Positions 18,763-28,651 of a stretch of DNA of 34,660 bases are shown here, piece by piece (within the stretch, counting starts at the first letter, position 1; every line of letters begins with the position of its first letter). Both the position numbers and the translations under genes were made by a program. The DNA lies in assembly GCA_946061765.1 (NCBI GenBank), contig CAMGTC010000003.1, forward strand, positions 1-34,660, given 5' to 3'. Below the pieces are notes generated by a model. The model ran no database searches. It was given only the letters and a program-made list of their open reading frames with translations, and was not told where the DNA came from. This DNA comes from an uncultured Treponema sp. (GTDB lineage Bacteria; Spirochaetota; Spirochaetia; Treponematales; Treponemataceae).

Positions 18763-20166
18763 ATGAAATATGATGTTGTTATTATAGGAGCCGGTCCTGG
18801 TGGTATTTTTGCCGCTTATGAATTATTAAAAGATAATCCTGCAAAATTAAGAATTGCAGTTATAGAAAAAGGCAATGAATTAGCTTTAAGACAATGCCCT
18901 ATTAGCGCTGGAAAAACAAAACGCTGTATAAAATGTCAACCATGCTCAATTATGAGTGGATTTGGTGGAGCCGGAGCTTTTTCTGACGGTAAATATAATA
19001 TTACAAATGACTTTGGTGGAACTCTTTGCGATAAAATTGGTAAAGAAGAAGCTTTAAATCTCATGCATTATGTTGATGATATAAATCTTTCTTTTATTAA
19101 AGATAAAGATGTTAAAGTTCCTGCCCTATTTTCATCTTCACTTTCTCAATACAAAAAAATCTGTTTACAGCATAAATTGCATTTAATGTCTGCTGATATC
19201 AGACACTTAGGAACTGATATAAACTACGTAATTCTTGCAGAAATGTACAAACATCTGGTAGATTCTGGAGTTGATTTTTATTACAAGGCCGAAGTTACAG
19301 ATATTCAGGTTGAAAATGGAATCTACAAAATTCATACCAATAAAAAAGAAGAAGGAACTTTTACAACAGAAAAATGTATTATTTCAGTTGGAAGAAGCGG
19401 AAGTAAATGGCTTGAAACTGTTTGTGACCAGTTAAAAATCCACACAGTTTCTAATCGTGTTGACATTGGTGTTCGTGTTGAAATACCTGCAGAAGTTTTC
19501 TCACACATCACAAATGAGCTTTACGAAAGTAAAATTGTATACCGTACAGAAAAATTCGAAGATTATGTAAGAACTTTCTGTATGAATCCAAATGGAATTG
19601 TAGTAGCAGAAAATACAAACGGAATCATCACTGTAAACGGCCATTCTTTTGAAGATCCTGCTAAAAAAACAAACAATACAAACTTTGCCCTTCTTGTAAG
19701 CAAACATTTTACAGAACCTTTTAAAGATTCAAATAACTACGGTGAATCAATTGCAAGACTTTCAAATATGCTTGGAGGCGGTGTAATTGTTCAACGTTTT
19801 GGAGACCTTGAAAGAGGACGGAGAAGTACTCCAGGTAGAATTAAAGAATCCACTCTACAACCAACATTAGCTGCCGAACCAGGAGATTTAAGTCTGGTTC
19901 TTCCAAAAAGAATATTGGACGGCATCATAGAAATGATTCATGCTCTGGATAAAATTGCTCCTGGAACTGCCAATGATGATACTTTACTTTATGGTGTTGA
20001 AGTTAAATTCTACAACATGGAAGTAGATGTAAATGAAAATCTTGAAGTGCCTGAATACAAGGGACTTTATATTATTGGAGATGGTTCTGGTGTAACTCAT
20101 TCACTTTCTCAAGCTGCTGCTTCGGGCGTTTATGTAGCTCAGAAAATTAAAAATCCAGAGGTTTAA
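18763..20166 (+). CDS. NAD(P)/FAD-dependent dehydrogenase (COG2509-like)
   Basis: VVIIGAGPGGIFAAYEL Rossmann motif; C-terminal YIIGDGSGVTHSLSQAAASGVYVA. ATG at 18763 is preferred, with GAGG upstream. Confidence 0.88.
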   Translation: MKYDVVIIGAGPGGIFAAYELLKDNPAKLRIAVIEKGNELALRQCPISAGKTKRCIKCQPCSIMSGFGGAGAFSDGKYNITNDFGGTLCDKIGKEEALNLMHYVDDINLSFIKDKDVKVPALFSSSLSQYKKICLQHKLHLMSADIRHLGTDINYVILAEMYKHLVDSGVDFYYKAEVTDIQVENGIYKIHTNKKEEGTFTTEKCIISVGRSGSKWLETVCDQLKIHTVSNRVDIGVRVEIPAEVFSHITNELYESKIVYRTEKFEDYVRTFCMNPNGIVVAENTNGIITVNGHSFEDPAKKTNNTNFALLVSKHFTEPFKDSNNYGESIARLSNMLGGGVIVQRFGDLERGRRSTPGRIKESTLQPTLAAEPGDLSLVLPKRILDGIIEMIHALDKIAPGTANDDTLLYGVEVKFYNMEVDVNENLEVPEYKGLYIIGDGSGVTHSLSQAAASGVYVAQKIKNPEV

Positions 20167-20169
20167 TCT

Positions 20170-20540
20170 AATTTTATGCCATTAATAGACCATCCAGTCA
20201 TGCTAAGGGAAGTCTGATTTTACAATGTCAGGATTATGCTTTTTTAGGGGACGGACCTTACGCAAAACCTGTCAGAGGTCATCATACTTACAATGCCCAG
20301 CTTTTACTTGAAATGATAAAAGTTATGGAAAGCCTTGATGTAAGATATTTTTGTCTGGATCATGACAAAAACTTTATCCAAACAAAAGAAGAAGTAATCA
20401 AGCGTTATAAAGAAATCTATAAAAACTACCATAATCCCAATTCCCCTATTATTGATGTTGAAGATTTTTTTACTCCCGATGGAAAAGTTAAAGACCAGCC
20501 ACCAATTAAATACGTCGAGCCAAGGCACGCTCACGCTTAA
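20170..20540 (+). pseudogene. 5'-truncated gene relic (tentatively C-terminal part of an MBL-fold-like protein), terminated inside repeat copy 5
   Basis: Open frame without a start reads NRPSSHAKGSLILQCQDYAFLGDGPYAKPVRGHHTYNAQLLLEMIKVMESLDVRYFCLDHDKNF... and runs into the repeat (KYVEPRHAHA*). Confidence 0.55.
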
Positions 20541-20585
20541 AGCCTTGACTTCGCCGTTTTGAGGGTTTTGTAATAAACCCTCAAT
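20510..20585 (+). repeat. Dispersed two-hairpin intergenic repeat, copy 5
   Basis: ATACGTCGAGCCAAGGCACGCTCACGCTTAAAGCCTTGACTTCGCCGTTTTGAGGGTTTTGTAATAAACCCTCAAT. Confidence 0.92.
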
Positions 20586-20782
20586 AAAATCAGACAGAAG
20601 GTGATATTCTGTCTACAAATATTCAACTTTACCAGACACTTAGCTTGCTCTGACCATTGTTAGTTTAGTTTTTACAGTTAATAAGTCTAATATTTTATAC
20701 TATCTCGTAATTCTTTTTAGCTTCTTCCATGTTAAAATCTTAATAAAGTGTAAATAAAAAACTTTCTTTTAAGAGGAAAAAA

Positions 20783-22051
20783 ATGAAAAAACATTCAATT
20801 TTTGAAAAAATTCTTTTTATTTTGGCATTAAGCATTGGAATTTTTACTTCCTGTTCAACAACCGCAAAAAGTGCTGATGGAAATTCAGAAAAACAATATC
20901 AGGCAAACGGATTAGCGGTTTTAAACATTCAAGAACCCTTAATTCTAGAGGCTTACCCTACAAGTCATACAGGCGATGGAACTTTTCACAAAGCTGCATA
21001 TATCGCAAAAGATATGAAAATTGGGCTGAATATTGGTAACACAATGGAAGCTTATGATGCAAACGGCTGTGAAAAAATTTCATTCACCTGGATACCTAAA
21101 ATTGGAAGTAATCAACCTGGAGATTATGAATCTTGCTGGGGAGCCCCAATTACAAGCCAGAAAATGATAGACGGCATTAAGGCTGCCGGTTTTAACACAG
21201 TTCGCATTCCGGTTTTCTGGGGAAATATGATGGAAAACGACGGAACATGGACCATTAATCCTAAACTTTTAGACCGTGTTAGAGAAATTGTTGATTATTG
21301 TCTGAATGATGATTTATATGTAGTTGTAAACATCCACCATTTTGATGAATTTGTAATCCGCAGAAATTCTGTAGAAGATTGCCAGATAATTTTTACTAAT
21401 CTTTGGACTCAGATTTCTTCTTACTTTTCAAATTATGGCGAAAAGCTGATTTTTGAAGGTTATAACGAATACCTTGGAGGAGATGTATTTAACTCTAAAG
21501 GTTCTCTTTCTCCTTTGAATAACGAAATGGCATATAAATACACAAACACAATGAATAAAGCCTTTGTAGATGCAGTACGTTCTACAGGAGGAAATAACAG
21601 CCAGAGAGTGCTTATTATAAGTGGACTTTGGACAAATATCGACAGAACTACTGCTTCTTACTTTCAGATACCAGAAGATTCTGTGGAAGATAAATTAATG
21701 GTTTCGGTTCACTATGTTGATAATTCAATGTACTGGGCTCATAAAATTGCAAGTTCAGAATGGGTTACATACATTGATCAACAGTGTAATCTTTTGGACA
21801 AGGCATTTACTTCAAAAGGAATTCCAGTCTTCTTAGGAGAAACAACTTGTTACTACTCTGACCTGCGTTACAGTGATACTTATAAAACTTCCCAGGATTG
21901 CGTTAAATATGTAATGGAAACTCTTTTAAAAAGAGGTTTTGTACCAGTTTTATGGGATACTCCAAATGATTTCTATGACAGAAATGGAGCAAAAATTAAA
22001 ACTTCTGCCAACGAAGAAATGATTAAAAGTGTGGCAGATTTTGCAAATTGA
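20783..22051 (+). CDS. Glycoside hydrolase family 5-like endoglucanase lipoprotein
   Basis: Lipobox FTSC; GLNIGNTMEAYD; GFNTVRIPVFWG; NIHH; FEGYNEYLGG (acid/base Glu); PVFLGETTCY (nucleophile Glu); VLWDT. Confidence 0.88.
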   Translation: MKKHSIFEKILFILALSIGIFTSCSTTAKSADGNSEKQYQANGLAVLNIQEPLILEAYPTSHTGDGTFHKAAYIAKDMKIGLNIGNTMEAYDANGCEKISFTWIPKIGSNQPGDYESCWGAPITSQKMIDGIKAAGFNTVRIPVFWGNMMENDGTWTINPKLLDRVREIVDYCLNDDLYVVVNIHHFDEFVIRRNSVEDCQIIFTNLWTQISSYFSNYGEKLIFEGYNEYLGGDVFNSKGSLSPLNNEMAYKYTNTMNKAFVDAVRSTGGNNSQRVLIISGLWTNIDRTTASYFQIPEDSVEDKLMVSVHYVDNSMYWAHKIASSEWVTYIDQQCNLLDKAFTSKGIPVFLGETTCYYSDLRYSDTYKTSQDCVKYVMETLLKRGFVPVLWDTPNDFYDRNGAKIKTSANEEMIKSVADFAN

Positions 22052-22127
22052 CTGCATCGAAGTAACAAAGGGAGCTGATTCCGTATTGTACGGAAGCGAT
22101 GCTATTAATGGTACTATTCCAATCTAG
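22044..22127 (+). pseudogene. Relic of a TonB-dependent receptor plug domain
   Basis: Frame gives LQIDCIEVTKGADSVLYGSDAINGTIPI*, matching the plug consensus (IEV.KG..S.LYGS.AI.G.I); no start codon and too short for a gene. Confidence 0.7.
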
Positions 22128-22139
22128 AGGTGATTTTTA

Positions 22140-22973
22140 TTATGCTTCTTCTACTTCCATAACCCTTGGTTTTGAATGTTTTGATTTCCAGGTAAAATAA
22201 GCAAAAATGGCATTTAAAACTGAAATGAGTAGAATAAATAATTCTATCAGCCAAACAGGATAGCGCATAGAAGATAAAATTACAGAAACAAAATCTAATC
22301 CTGTATGAAGAAAAATTGCAATTGGAAGATAGAACCAGTCCTTTTTATTTTTACAGGCAAACCATACAATCACTGAAAATGAAATATGAGAGATAAAAGC
22401 AAATAATCGTTCAAAAATACTCAAATAAAAAACATAAAATTTTGTATTAATCAACTGACTTTTAATTAACAGGATGGCATGGGCAGTAGCACCTCCACTA
22501 TTTGACAATAAGGTATTTATATTTCCAGAATTAATAAGAATAGAGTAATATAAATTAGAAACCATGGAAACAAAAAGAATTGCAATTATTTCCATGCCTG
22601 CATGTCCAGCTCCATACATAAAAGACTGAAAATCATCATTTAGTTCTTTTTTTAATATTGTTTTAAAGGCTGTAAATCTGCCGAATTCTTCAAAAAGTCC
22701 GGCAAGAAGAGCCCCAAATAGAGATGAAATCAGCAGATTTTTATTAAAAAAATTCAGACATGCTTCATTTAAGTAAAAAGGAAGTTTGAAAACCTGTTCC
22801 AGTATTAAAGCAAAGACTAAAAATACCCCGCATCCTACAAAAAAAGACTTTGTTTTTCCATTTAATTTTTTGCGCAAGATAATAAAGGTCATGACAGGAA
22901 TGGCAATTGCCAAAATCATAACAATAATAATTGAAATCACATTTGCAAGTGGAACTTTTTCTACAGGATTCAT
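22140..22973 (-). CDS. YhfC-family/PrsW-like intramembrane metalloprotease
   Basis: Multi-TM; motifs EEFGRF, GAGHAGME, SHISF, HTGLD. Confidence 0.78.
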   Translation of the reverse strand: MNPVEKVPLANVISIIIVMILAIAIPVMTFIILRKKLNGKTKSFFVGCGVFLVFALILEQVFKLPFYLNEACLNFFNKNLLISSLFGALLAGLFEEFGRFTAFKTILKKELNDDFQSFMYGAGHAGMEIIAILFVSMVSNLYYSILINSGNINTLLSNSGGATAHAILLIKSQLINTKFYVFYLSIFERLFAFISHISFSVIVWFACKNKKDWFYLPIAIFLHTGLDFVSVILSSMRYPVWLIELFILLISVLNAIFAYFTWKSKHSKPRVMEVEEA

Positions 22974-23042
22974 AAAATCTCCTTATTTTTATCTTTTTAT
23001 AAAATTTTATTGCAGCCTTATTCTTATTTCGGGCTAAATTCA

Positions 23043-24026
23043 TTAATTTTTCACAAATTTATATTTTATTTTTCCTTTTTCATCTTTTTCTAAAAGACCA
23101 CAGAATGTATCTTCAAAGAAAACTGCTACAATACTATTGTTTGGAATTTTATATAAATCTTCAATGAACAAACGGTTTTTTAGAGGTTTACCATTTGAAA
23201 ATTCTGCCAGGGCATCTTTATTAATCAAATTGATTATTATAAAGCCACAATTAATTGCCAGTTCCCTGTTAAAACTCTGTATTTTTGCAAGAATTTCTTC
23301 CTGAATATTATCACCATAATAAACTTTATCTTCTATCTTAAAATCTTTTTCATGATTTAAACAAGCATCAATTGTAAAGTCATCAAGTTCAGAAAAGGCC
23401 GCTGCATCTTCAACTTTAAAATCACCAATACGGCTTCTATAAAGTCCTATAAGATAAGCAGCGCTATTACAGTAATTTCCAATATCTCTGGCAAGACTTC
23501 TGATGTAAGTTCCCTTAGAAACTGTAAACTTTACTAGACATGCTAATACTTTTCCTTGAGAATTTAACTTAACATCTTCCAAATCTGCCGAGTAAACTAT
23601 TATTTTTCGTTCTGGAATATCAGAAATTTGCCCTTTTCTTGCTAAATCACCAGCTCTTTGACCATCTACATGAATTGCAGAAAACAAAGGCGGCTTTTGC
23701 ATCTGAGGACCTGTAAAATGCTCCAAAGCCTTCAATAAATCATTTTTATCTGGTAAAGGGGCCTGTTTTATTATATTTCCAGTGTATTCAAGTGTATCAG
23801 TTTCAGCACCAAATTTAATTACAGCTGAATAAGTTTTATCAAACTCGGTAATATTACCTGCAAGTCGTGTAAGCCTTCCGCAACAAACAACAAGCAATCC
23901 CTGGGCAAAAGAATCTAGAGTGCCTGTATGACCAACTTTAGTAGTTTTTAGGGCTTTTTTTATATTACTAAGCGAAGCAAAAGAAGTTAATCCTCTTTTT
24001 TTTGCTAGAAGAACAATTCCATCCAT
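23043..24026 (-). CDS. truB: tRNA pseudouridine(55) synthase TruB
   Basis: MDGIVLLAKKRGLTSF...KVGHTGTLDSFAQGLLVVCCGRLT; in the infB-rbfA-truB cluster. The ATG at 24026 is preferred over the TTG at 24056. Confidence 0.9.
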   Translation of the reverse strand: MDGIVLLAKKRGLTSFASLSNIKKALKTTKVGHTGTLDSFAQGLLVVCCGRLTRLAGNITEFDKTYSAVIKFGAETDTLEYTGNIIKQAPLPDKNDLLKALEHFTGPQMQKPPLFSAIHVDGQRAGDLARKGQISDIPERKIIVYSADLEDVKLNSQGKVLACLVKFTVSKGTYIRSLARDIGNYCNSAAYLIGLYRSRIGDFKVEDAAAFSELDDFTIDACLNHEKDFKIEDKVYYGDNIQEEILAKIQSFNRELAINCGFIIINLINKDALAEFSNGKPLKNRLFIEDLYKIPNNSIVAVFFEDTFCGLLEKDEKGKIKYKFVKN

Positions 24027-24042
24027 ATTTTCATTCACACAA

Positions 24043-24077
24043 AAAAAATCTGACAAGTATTTACCTGCCAGATTTTT
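24043..24077. terminator. Hairpin with flanking A and T tracts between rbfA and truB
   Basis: AAAAATCTGaCA...TGcCAGATTTTT; terminator-like in both directions. Confidence 0.5.
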
Positions 24078-24102
24078 AATTTATCTTAGTTTGTTAAGAT
24101 TA

Positions 24103-24504
24103 TTAATCTGAATCTTTTTGAGAATCTGAAGCTTTTGCTTTTTCTCTTTCTTCTGATTCTTTTTCCAAAGCATTCAGTTTCTGCACCATCTTGAACCCTT
24201 CTTTCATTCCCTTATCAACAATAAACTGTAATTTAGGGAACTGGCGGATTCTAAGTTTTTTTGCAATTTCTCTTTGAATAAAACCTGCTGCGGCATTTAA
24301 TCCATCAACTCCGTGTTTTAATTCACCATCTGGCAAAAAAGATGATACATACACTTTTGCATAAGCCAAATCATTCGTAATTTCAACACGATTTACACTT
24401 AGGAAAGTAGATACTCGTGGATCTTTTACCTGTCCACGAAGTATCAATTGGGAAATTTCATCACGGAGCTGATCATTCAATCTCTGTAATCTGTATTGTC
24501 CCAT
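24103..24504 (-). CDS. rbfA: Ribosome-binding factor A
   Basis: YRLQRLNDQLRDEISQLILRGQVKDPRV...; position directly after infB. Confidence 0.9.
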   Translation of the reverse strand: MGQYRLQRLNDQLRDEISQLILRGQVKDPRVSTFLSVNRVEITNDLAYAKVYVSSFLPDGELKHGVDGLNAAAGFIQREIAKKLRIRQFPKLQFIVDKGMKEGFKMVQKLNALEKESEEREKAKASDSQKDSD

Positions 24505-27152
24505 TATTGAGCTCCTTCTGAACCGGTTGCAGTTACATTACGTTTTGCAGCTTCAGCTTCTTCTTCGGCAATTGTTTTTCCAAGTTTCTTGGCAACTTCA
24601 ACAACTTCAAATACTTCGAGTTTATCGCCAACCTGAATATCCTGCCAGTTTTCAAGACCAATACCACATTCGTAACCTACGCTAACTTCGCGTGCATCAT
24701 CCTTAAAGCGTTTAAGAGAAGAAATTTTTCCAGTGAATTTAACAATTCCATCACGGATAAGGTTTACGCTGGAAGTTCTACGAACAATACCTTCTGATAC
24801 AGAACAACCGGCAATAACACCAATTTTTGGTACTTTGAAAGTTTCGCGAACTTCAACCATACCAACAACTTCTTCTTTTGTATCTGGCTGTAACATACCT
24901 TCCATAGCCTGCTGAATTTCTTCAACACACTTGTAGATGATGTTGTATTTTCTGATTTCAACCTGTTCCTGCTCTGCCAAAGTTTTTGCCTTTGGAGTTG
25001 GACGTACGTTGAATCCGATGATTATTGCATTTGAGTCTGCAGCTGCAAGTGTAACATCCGATTCGTTGATTGCACCGGCACTTGAATGAATAACAGAAAG
25101 TCTGATTTCGCGTGTTGAAAGTTTTTCCAAAGAAGTCTTAAGTGCTTCTGCGGAACCCTGTAAGTCAGCCTTAATGATAACCTTAAGTTCTTTAACTTCG
25201 CTGTCCTTAATATCGCTGAAAAGTGTATCAAGAGTTGTTTTCTTAACAGCTTTGGCAGCTTCAAATCGTTTTAATTCCTGACGTTTTGAAGAAATTGCAC
25301 GTGCATCTTTTTCGCTTTCTGTTACCTGGAATGGATCCCCTGCATTTGGCATTTCTTCCATACCAAGAACTTCAACTGGTGTAGAAGGACCAGCTTCCTG
25401 AATACGTTTACCACGATCATCAAACATTGCACGAACACGACCAGAATAAATACCTGCAACAAATGGATCGCCCTGTTTAAGACATCCACGCTGAACCATT
25501 ACAGTTGAAACAACACCACGTCCCTGATCTACACGAGATTCAAGAATTCTACCTTCTGCACGACATGTATCATTAGCTTTAAGTTCAAGCATTTCTGCCT
25601 GAAGTAAGATTGCATCCAAAAGATCATCAATACCCTGTTTCTGTTTTGCAGAAATATGTACATACTGAGTATCTCCACCCCATTCTTCTGGAGTAAGTCC
25701 CTGTTCAGACAACTGAGTTTTTACTCTATCTGGATTTGCTTCTGGTTTATCAATCTTGTTTACAGCAACAATAATTGGAACTTTTGCATCTTTAGCATGA
25801 GCAATAGCTTCCAATGTTTGAGGCATAACACCATCATCTGCTGCTACTACAAGAACAACAATATCTGTTACCTGAGCACCACGAGCACGCATCATGGTAA
25901 ATGCTTCATGTCCTGGTGTATCAAGGAAAGTAATTTTACCTTTTGGAGTTGAAACAGAATAAGCACCAATAGACTGAGTAATTCCACCAGCTTCTCCTTC
26001 TGCAACATGTGCATTACGGATTGCATCAAGTGTTTTTGTTTTACCGTGGTCTACGTGTCCCATTACTGTTACAATAGGTGGACGAGGTTTTAATTCAATT
26101 CCATCGTCTTTTTCGCTTTCGATTACAGTTTCATCATAAAGAGAAACAAGATGAACTTCACAACCATATTCTGCAGCAAGCAATGTAGCTGTATCTGAGT
26201 CAATAGATTCTGTAATTCTAACCATCATACCCATACCCATAAGCTTAGTAATTACTTCGTTTGCCTTAAGATTCATCTTACGAGCAAGGTCTGAAACAGA
26301 AATAGATTCCATAATATCAATTGATTTTGGAACTACAGAAGCTGGAGTTTCAATCTTCTTTTTCTGTTCAAAGAGATTATCATCATATTGTTCTGCATCT
26401 TTACGATTGTAAATCTGCTTTTTACCTTTAAACTGTTTCTTAGCTGGCTGTCTAGACTGTTCTACCTGAGGAACTGGAGCTCCACCGCCCATTCCTGGTC
26501 TTGGACCATGATTAAATCCGCCGCCCTGACCATTATTACGGTTAAAACCACCGCCCTGACCATTGCGATTAAATCCACCACCTTGTCCATTTCTGTTGAA
26601 ACCGCCCCCCTGGCCCTGACCGCCACGATTAAAACCGCCCTGTCTGTTATTTTGCTGGGCTCTCTGACGTGCCTGATCTCCGCTAAATCCAGATGAACCT
26701 TCACGGTTATAACGATTATTTCCAGGTCGTCCACCGTCCCGATTATAATTATTACGGCCATTATTCTGTCTTCCCTTATCGGAAAGATTTCCAGCCTTTA
26801 CATTTGGTCTTTCTGTATTAAATACAAATGGTTTTTTATCTTTATTATTGCCACCTGCATTATTTTTTGCGGGCTGATTTGAAGATGTCTGAAGGTTTGT
26901 TTCTTTTTTCTCAGGAGCAGGAGCTGGTGTTTCAGGTTTCTTTACAAGAACACGAACTCCTTCTTTCTTACCTTGCTCAGCAGCAGGTTTTGCAGTTTTT
27001 TGAGGCTGCGCTGGACCTGAAGCTGGTTTCCTTTTGAGAACAACAACCTTTTTCTTTTCTCCAGAACCATTATTTGTTGGATTATTAGGATTTGAATCCT
27101 GCTGTTTTTTGTGCACAACAAATTCTGGTTTTTTCTCTAATTCTTCTGCCAT
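24504..27152 (-). CDS. infB: Translation initiation factor IF-2
   Basis: GHVDHGKT G1 motif, DTPGHEAF, NKIDK; long low-complexity N-terminus. Confidence 0.97.
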   Translation of the reverse strand: MAEELEKKPEFVVHKKQQDSNPNNPTNNGSGEKKKVVVLKRKPASGPAQPQKTAKPAAEQGKKEGVRVLVKKPETPAPAPEKKETNLQTSSNQPAKNNAGGNNKDKKPFVFNTERPNVKAGNLSDKGRQNNGRNNYNRDGGRPGNNRYNREGSSGFSGDQARQRAQQNNRQGGFNRGGQGQGGGFNRNGQGGGFNRNGQGGGFNRNNGQGGGFNHGPRPGMGGGAPVPQVEQSRQPAKKQFKGKKQIYNRKDAEQYDDNLFEQKKKIETPASVVPKSIDIMESISVSDLARKMNLKANEVITKLMGMGMMVRITESIDSDTATLLAAEYGCEVHLVSLYDETVIESEKDDGIELKPRPPIVTVMGHVDHGKTKTLDAIRNAHVAEGEAGGITQSIGAYSVSTPKGKITFLDTPGHEAFTMMRARGAQVTDIVVLVVAADDGVMPQTLEAIAHAKDAKVPIIVAVNKIDKPEANPDRVKTQLSEQGLTPEEWGGDTQYVHISAKQKQGIDDLLDAILLQAEMLELKANDTCRAEGRILESRVDQGRGVVSTVMVQRGCLKQGDPFVAGIYSGRVRAMFDDRGKRIQEAGPSTPVEVLGMEEMPNAGDPFQVTESEKDARAISSKRQELKRFEAAKAVKKTTLDTLFSDIKDSEVKELKVIIKADLQGSAEALKTSLEKLSTREIRLSVIHSSAGAINESDVTLAAADSNAIIIGFNVRPTPKAKTLAEQEQVEIRKYNIIYKCVEEIQQAMEGMLQPDTKEEVVGMVEVRETFKVPKIGVIAGCSVSEGIVRRTSSVNLIRDGIVKFTGKISSLKRFKDDAREVSVGYECGIGLENWQDIQVGDKLEVFEVVEVAKKLGKTIAEEEAEAAKRNVTATGSEGAQ
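26512..26642 (-). repeat. In-frame tandem repeat in the IF-2 N-terminal region (GGFNRNGQG-type units)
   Basis: Encodes GGFNRGGQGQGGGFNRNGQGGGFNRNGQGGGFNRNNGQGGGFN; ~24-27 bp period. Confidence 0.9.
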
Positions 27153-27173
27153 ATATTACTCGATTCCTTCTAT

Positions 27174-28649
27174 TTATTCCTCTTCAAATACAAACTCAGC
27201 ACCACAATTTGGACAGTGAGTCATATCAAGTGTGATTTTTGCTCCACAAGCAGGACAGAAATATTCTTCTTCATCTTCTTTTTCTTCTTCGTGAGTTTCT
27301 GTCTCTTCTACTTCATTTTCTTCAGTCTGTTCTTCTTCAACAAACTCTACATTGTTATTAATCAAATCGTTTACTTCTTCAAGATCATCAGCTGTAATAC
27401 CTTCGATGTGAATAGCATCTTTATCAAAAGCTTCAACAAAATCCTGAATCTGTTCAATTCCATTTTCCTTAAGTAAAGCAGCAACATTTTCTTTGATTCC
27501 AGGAAGTTCTGAAATTGTGTAAATTTCTGAATTTTCTTCTTCTGCAACATCATCATTAAAGAGGTTTTTAGCATTCTGAACTGTATTTACAGTTGAGAAG
27601 TCAATTTCTTCTGCCTGTTCAACAGTCTTAACATCAATATTCCAGTCACAAAGTCTGTTTGCAAGTCTTACGTTCTGTCCCTGTCTTCCAATTGCTAGTG
27701 AGAATTGACTTTCTTCTACAATTGCAAGAGCCTGGCGTTTATCTGCATCCATAATAACTACTCTTTCAACCTGAGCTGGCGAAAGCGCGTTTTTAATAAA
27801 ATCAACAGGATTTGGTTCATAACGTAAAACATCAATTTTTTCGTTGTAAAGTTCACGAATAACATTCTGAATACGAACACCTTTTAATCCTACACAAGCT
27901 CCTACAGGATCTACTTCTTCGCGTTTTGTAGAAACTGCAATCTTTGTACGATATCCGGCATCACGAACAATACGTTCAATTGTGATTGTACCATCAGAAA
28001 TTTCTGGAACTTCTTTTTCAAGAATTGAACTAACCAATTTTGGATCGCTTCTTGAAAGTACAAGCTGAATACCAGAATTTGTCTTTTTGATTTCTACGAT
28101 TAGAGCCTTAATACGATCATTTTTTTCGTAGAATTCAAGTTTTGACTGATATTTAAGTGGAAGAACTCCTTCGATTTTTCCAGCATTACCAAGATCAAGG
28201 TAAATATTGCCATTTCTTTCTCTCTGGAAATAACCAATGATAATTTCTCCAATTTTATCCTTATATTCGTTGTACAAAGAATCTTTATATGTTTCGTTTA
28301 AGCCCTGATGAGCTGTCTGTTTTCCTGTAGAAACTGCAGAACGATTGAAAGTTTTAGGATCTTCAAGAATATCAATTTCATCACCAACTTCAACATCTTC
28401 TGAAAGTTTACGAGCATCTTCTAATTCGATTTCTTTTACAGGATCCCAAACTCCATCAAGAACAACTTTTCTTGAATAAATAGATACATCTGACATATTA
28501 TCTGCAAATTTTACAATTGCGTTTTCATCAGTTCCGTAAGTTCTCTTATAAGCAGCCTTAAGTGCTTTTTCAATTGTCTGTCTAACTGAATCTTCAGAAT
28601 AACCTTTTTCTTGAATCAGTTGACGGATAGCATCTGCCATTTCTGACAT
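27174..28649 (-). CDS. nusA: Transcription termination/antitermination factor NusA with C-terminal acidic linker and zinc ribbon
   Basis: S1/KH core (VGACVGLKGVRIQNVIREL, SLAIGRQGQNVRLANRLC); C-terminus FCPACGAKITLDMTHCPNCGAEF. Confidence 0.95.
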   Translation of the reverse strand: MSEMADAIRQLIQEKGYSEDSVRQTIEKALKAAYKRTYGTDENAIVKFADNMSDVSIYSRKVVLDGVWDPVKEIELEDARKLSEDVEVGDEIDILEDPKTFNRSAVSTGKQTAHQGLNETYKDSLYNEYKDKIGEIIIGYFQRERNGNIYLDLGNAGKIEGVLPLKYQSKLEFYEKNDRIKALIVEIKKTNSGIQLVLSRSDPKLVSSILEKEVPEISDGTITIERIVRDAGYRTKIAVSTKREEVDPVGACVGLKGVRIQNVIRELYNEKIDVLRYEPNPVDFIKNALSPAQVERVVIMDADKRQALAIVEESQFSLAIGRQGQNVRLANRLCDWNIDVKTVEQAEEIDFSTVNTVQNAKNLFNDDVAEEENSEIYTISELPGIKENVAALLKENGIEQIQDFVEAFDKDAIHIEGITADDLEEVNDLINNNVEFVEEEQTEENEVEETETHEEEKEDEEEYFCPACGAKITLDMTHCPNCGAEFVFEEE

Positions 28650-28651
28650 TT

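Noticed and set aside
26512-26642. IF-2 tandem repeat as a CRISPR-like or mobile repeat
   Set aside because: Repeats are in frame, contiguous and encode a consistent GGFNRNGQG peptide unit.
25656-26761. ORFs overlapping infB on either strand (25656, 26388, 26462 and similar)
   Set aside because: Products of codon bias and the repetitive N-terminal region of IF-2; no independent support.
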